From CAYJAD01 sp964371225 (GTDB lineage Bacteria > Desulfobacterota > Desulfovibrionia > Desulfovibrionales > Desulfovibrionaceae), in contig CAYJNA010000114.1 in assembly GCA_964371225.1 (NCBI GenBank), positions 1 through 7,087 on the forward strand: a DNA stretch of 7,087 nucleotides, read 5' to 3'. The position numbers and the translations under genes were made by a program. Positions 6,502 to 7,087 of the stretch are shown one piece after another. The notes under the pieces are model-generated. The model was not told where the DNA came from. It saw only the letters and a list, made by a program, of their open reading frames with translations, and did not search any database. How positions within the stretch are numbered: the first letter of the stretch is position 1; each line of letters starts with the position of its first letter.

Positions 6502-7026
6502 ATGGAGGTGGTACAAACACCTATTCAAGGCGTTTTACTCATAAAGCCAAAGGTTTTTGGGGATGCTCGTGGGTTTTTCTTAGAAACATGGCAAGAACAA
6601 CGCTATGCACAGCTTGGTATAGATATGCCTTTTGTGCAGGATAATCATTCTTGCTCTGCCTATGGTGTTTTGCGTGGTTTGCACTTTCAAAAAACCAAGC
6701 CACAGGGGAAGTTGGTTTCTGTCTCAGTGGGGTCTGTGTTTGATGTGGCGGTGGATATTCGTAAGGATTCTTCCAGCTATGGGCAATGGTATGGGGTGGA
6801 GCTAACGCAAGATAATCACTGGCAATTATGGGTGCCGCCGGGGCTGGCGCATGGCTTTGTGGTTACTTCAGAAAGGGCGCATTTCCATTATAAAGTGACG
6901 GATTTTTATGATCCCCACGATGAAGGCTCCTATGCTTGGAACTCTCCATCCTTGGGCATTACATGGCCTGTACAAGAACCTCTCCTTTCGCAAAAAGACA
7001 TGGCAGCTGCACCATTTATAGTGTGA
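6502..7026 (+). CDS. rmlC: dTDP-4-dehydrorhamnose 3,5-epimerase
   Basis: This 174-residue cupin-fold enzyme epimerises C3 and C5 of dTDP-4-keto-6-deoxyglucose to give dTDP-4-keto-L-rhamnose. The substrate-binding DARGFFLETW segment is at residues 21-30. H61 in LRGLHFQ is the expected catalytic base. Y130 in HYKVTDFY is the expected acid, and D166 in SQKD is the usual partner of the histidine. Length is normal (family about 175-185), with a natural C-terminus, so the gene looks complete even though it ends 61 bases from the window edge. The common AWNDP motif reads AWNSP here (S148), a minor departure. It is the last gene of the visible operon. The final pathway enzyme, RmlD, does not follow, because the edge repeat begins seven bases after the stop. 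Also called rfbC. Confidence 0.95.
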   Translation: MEVVQTPIQGVLLIKPKVFGDARGFFLETWQEQRYAQLGIDMPFVQDNHSCSAYGVLRGLHFQKTKPQGKLVSVSVGSVFDVAVDIRKDSSSYGQWYGVELTQDNHWQLWVPPGLAHGFVVTSERAHFHYKVTDFYDPHDEGSYAWNSPSLGITWPVQEPLLSQKDMAAAPFIV

Positions 7027-7033
7027 TTTTGCA

Positions 7034-7087
7034 TAGTCGACACTGAAAAACTACTTAAATGTCAGTAAAAATAGAATTTATAGTTTA
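7034..7087 (-). repeat. Right copy of the 54-base edge inverted repeat
   Basis: This is the reverse complement of bases 5-58 with two mismatches, and it runs to the last base of the window. It starts with TA followed by GTCGAC (7036-7041). It begins only seven bases after the rmlC stop and leaves no room for a recognisable terminator. As on the left, it is best read as the end of an element that continues outside the window. The two copies are divergent enough (two substitutions) to be separate genomic copies. Confidence 0.85.

Noticed and set aside
6504..6510. A strong Shine-Dalgarno-like GGAGGTG overlapping the rmlC start codon
   Set aside because: No in-frame start codon lies at a suitable distance downstream, and beginning later would remove the first strand of RmlC. 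It is coding sequence that happens to match.

Overview
The window carries two functional units in the same direction, bounded at both edges by the same 54-base sequence in opposite orientation. The left unit encodes an iron-sulfur electron-transfer subunit and a large molybdopterin oxidoreductase of the tetrathionate/selenate/arsenate reductase branch of the DMSO reductase superfamily. The right unit is a tight rmlB-rmlA-rmlC operon for dTDP-sugar synthesis. No tRNA, rRNA, CRISPR array or transposase gene is visible.

Layout: bases 5-58 are the left inverted repeat. Bases 59-454 are strongly AT-rich and non-coding, with a long hairpin and an FNR-like palindrome. Bases 455-1189 encode the four-cluster Fe-S subunit and 1231-4269 the molybdoenzyme. 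Bases 4270-4526 are an intergenic spacer with a hairpin and a possible promoter. Bases 4527-5588, 5613-6500 and 6502-7026 are rmlB, rmlA and rmlC. Bases 7034-7087 are the right inverted repeat.

How the genes work together: the Fe-S protein would pass electrons along four [4Fe-4S] clusters to or from the N-terminal cluster and bis-MGD centre of the large subunit. Neither protein has a Tat signal and no NrfD/TtrC-type membrane anchor is present, so as written the pair is a soluble cytoplasmic enzyme, unlike the exported, membrane-attached reductases it resembles. RmlA makes dTDP-glucose, RmlB converts it to the 4-keto-6-deoxy sugar and RmlC epimerises that. The last enzyme for dTDP-L-rhamnose, RmlD, is not in the window. 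The sugar would feed a surface polysaccharide such as O-antigen.

Organism: the gene content suggests a Gram-negative anaerobe. The protein flavour is compatible with a Desulfovibrio-type or other proteobacterial lineage, but this is an impression and not an assignment. Moderate-GC genes beside very AT-rich spacers, and repeat copies at both edges, would suit a host-associated genome rich in insertion sequences. The near-identical edges most likely mean that this is a complete contig that broke inside two copies of one repeated element.
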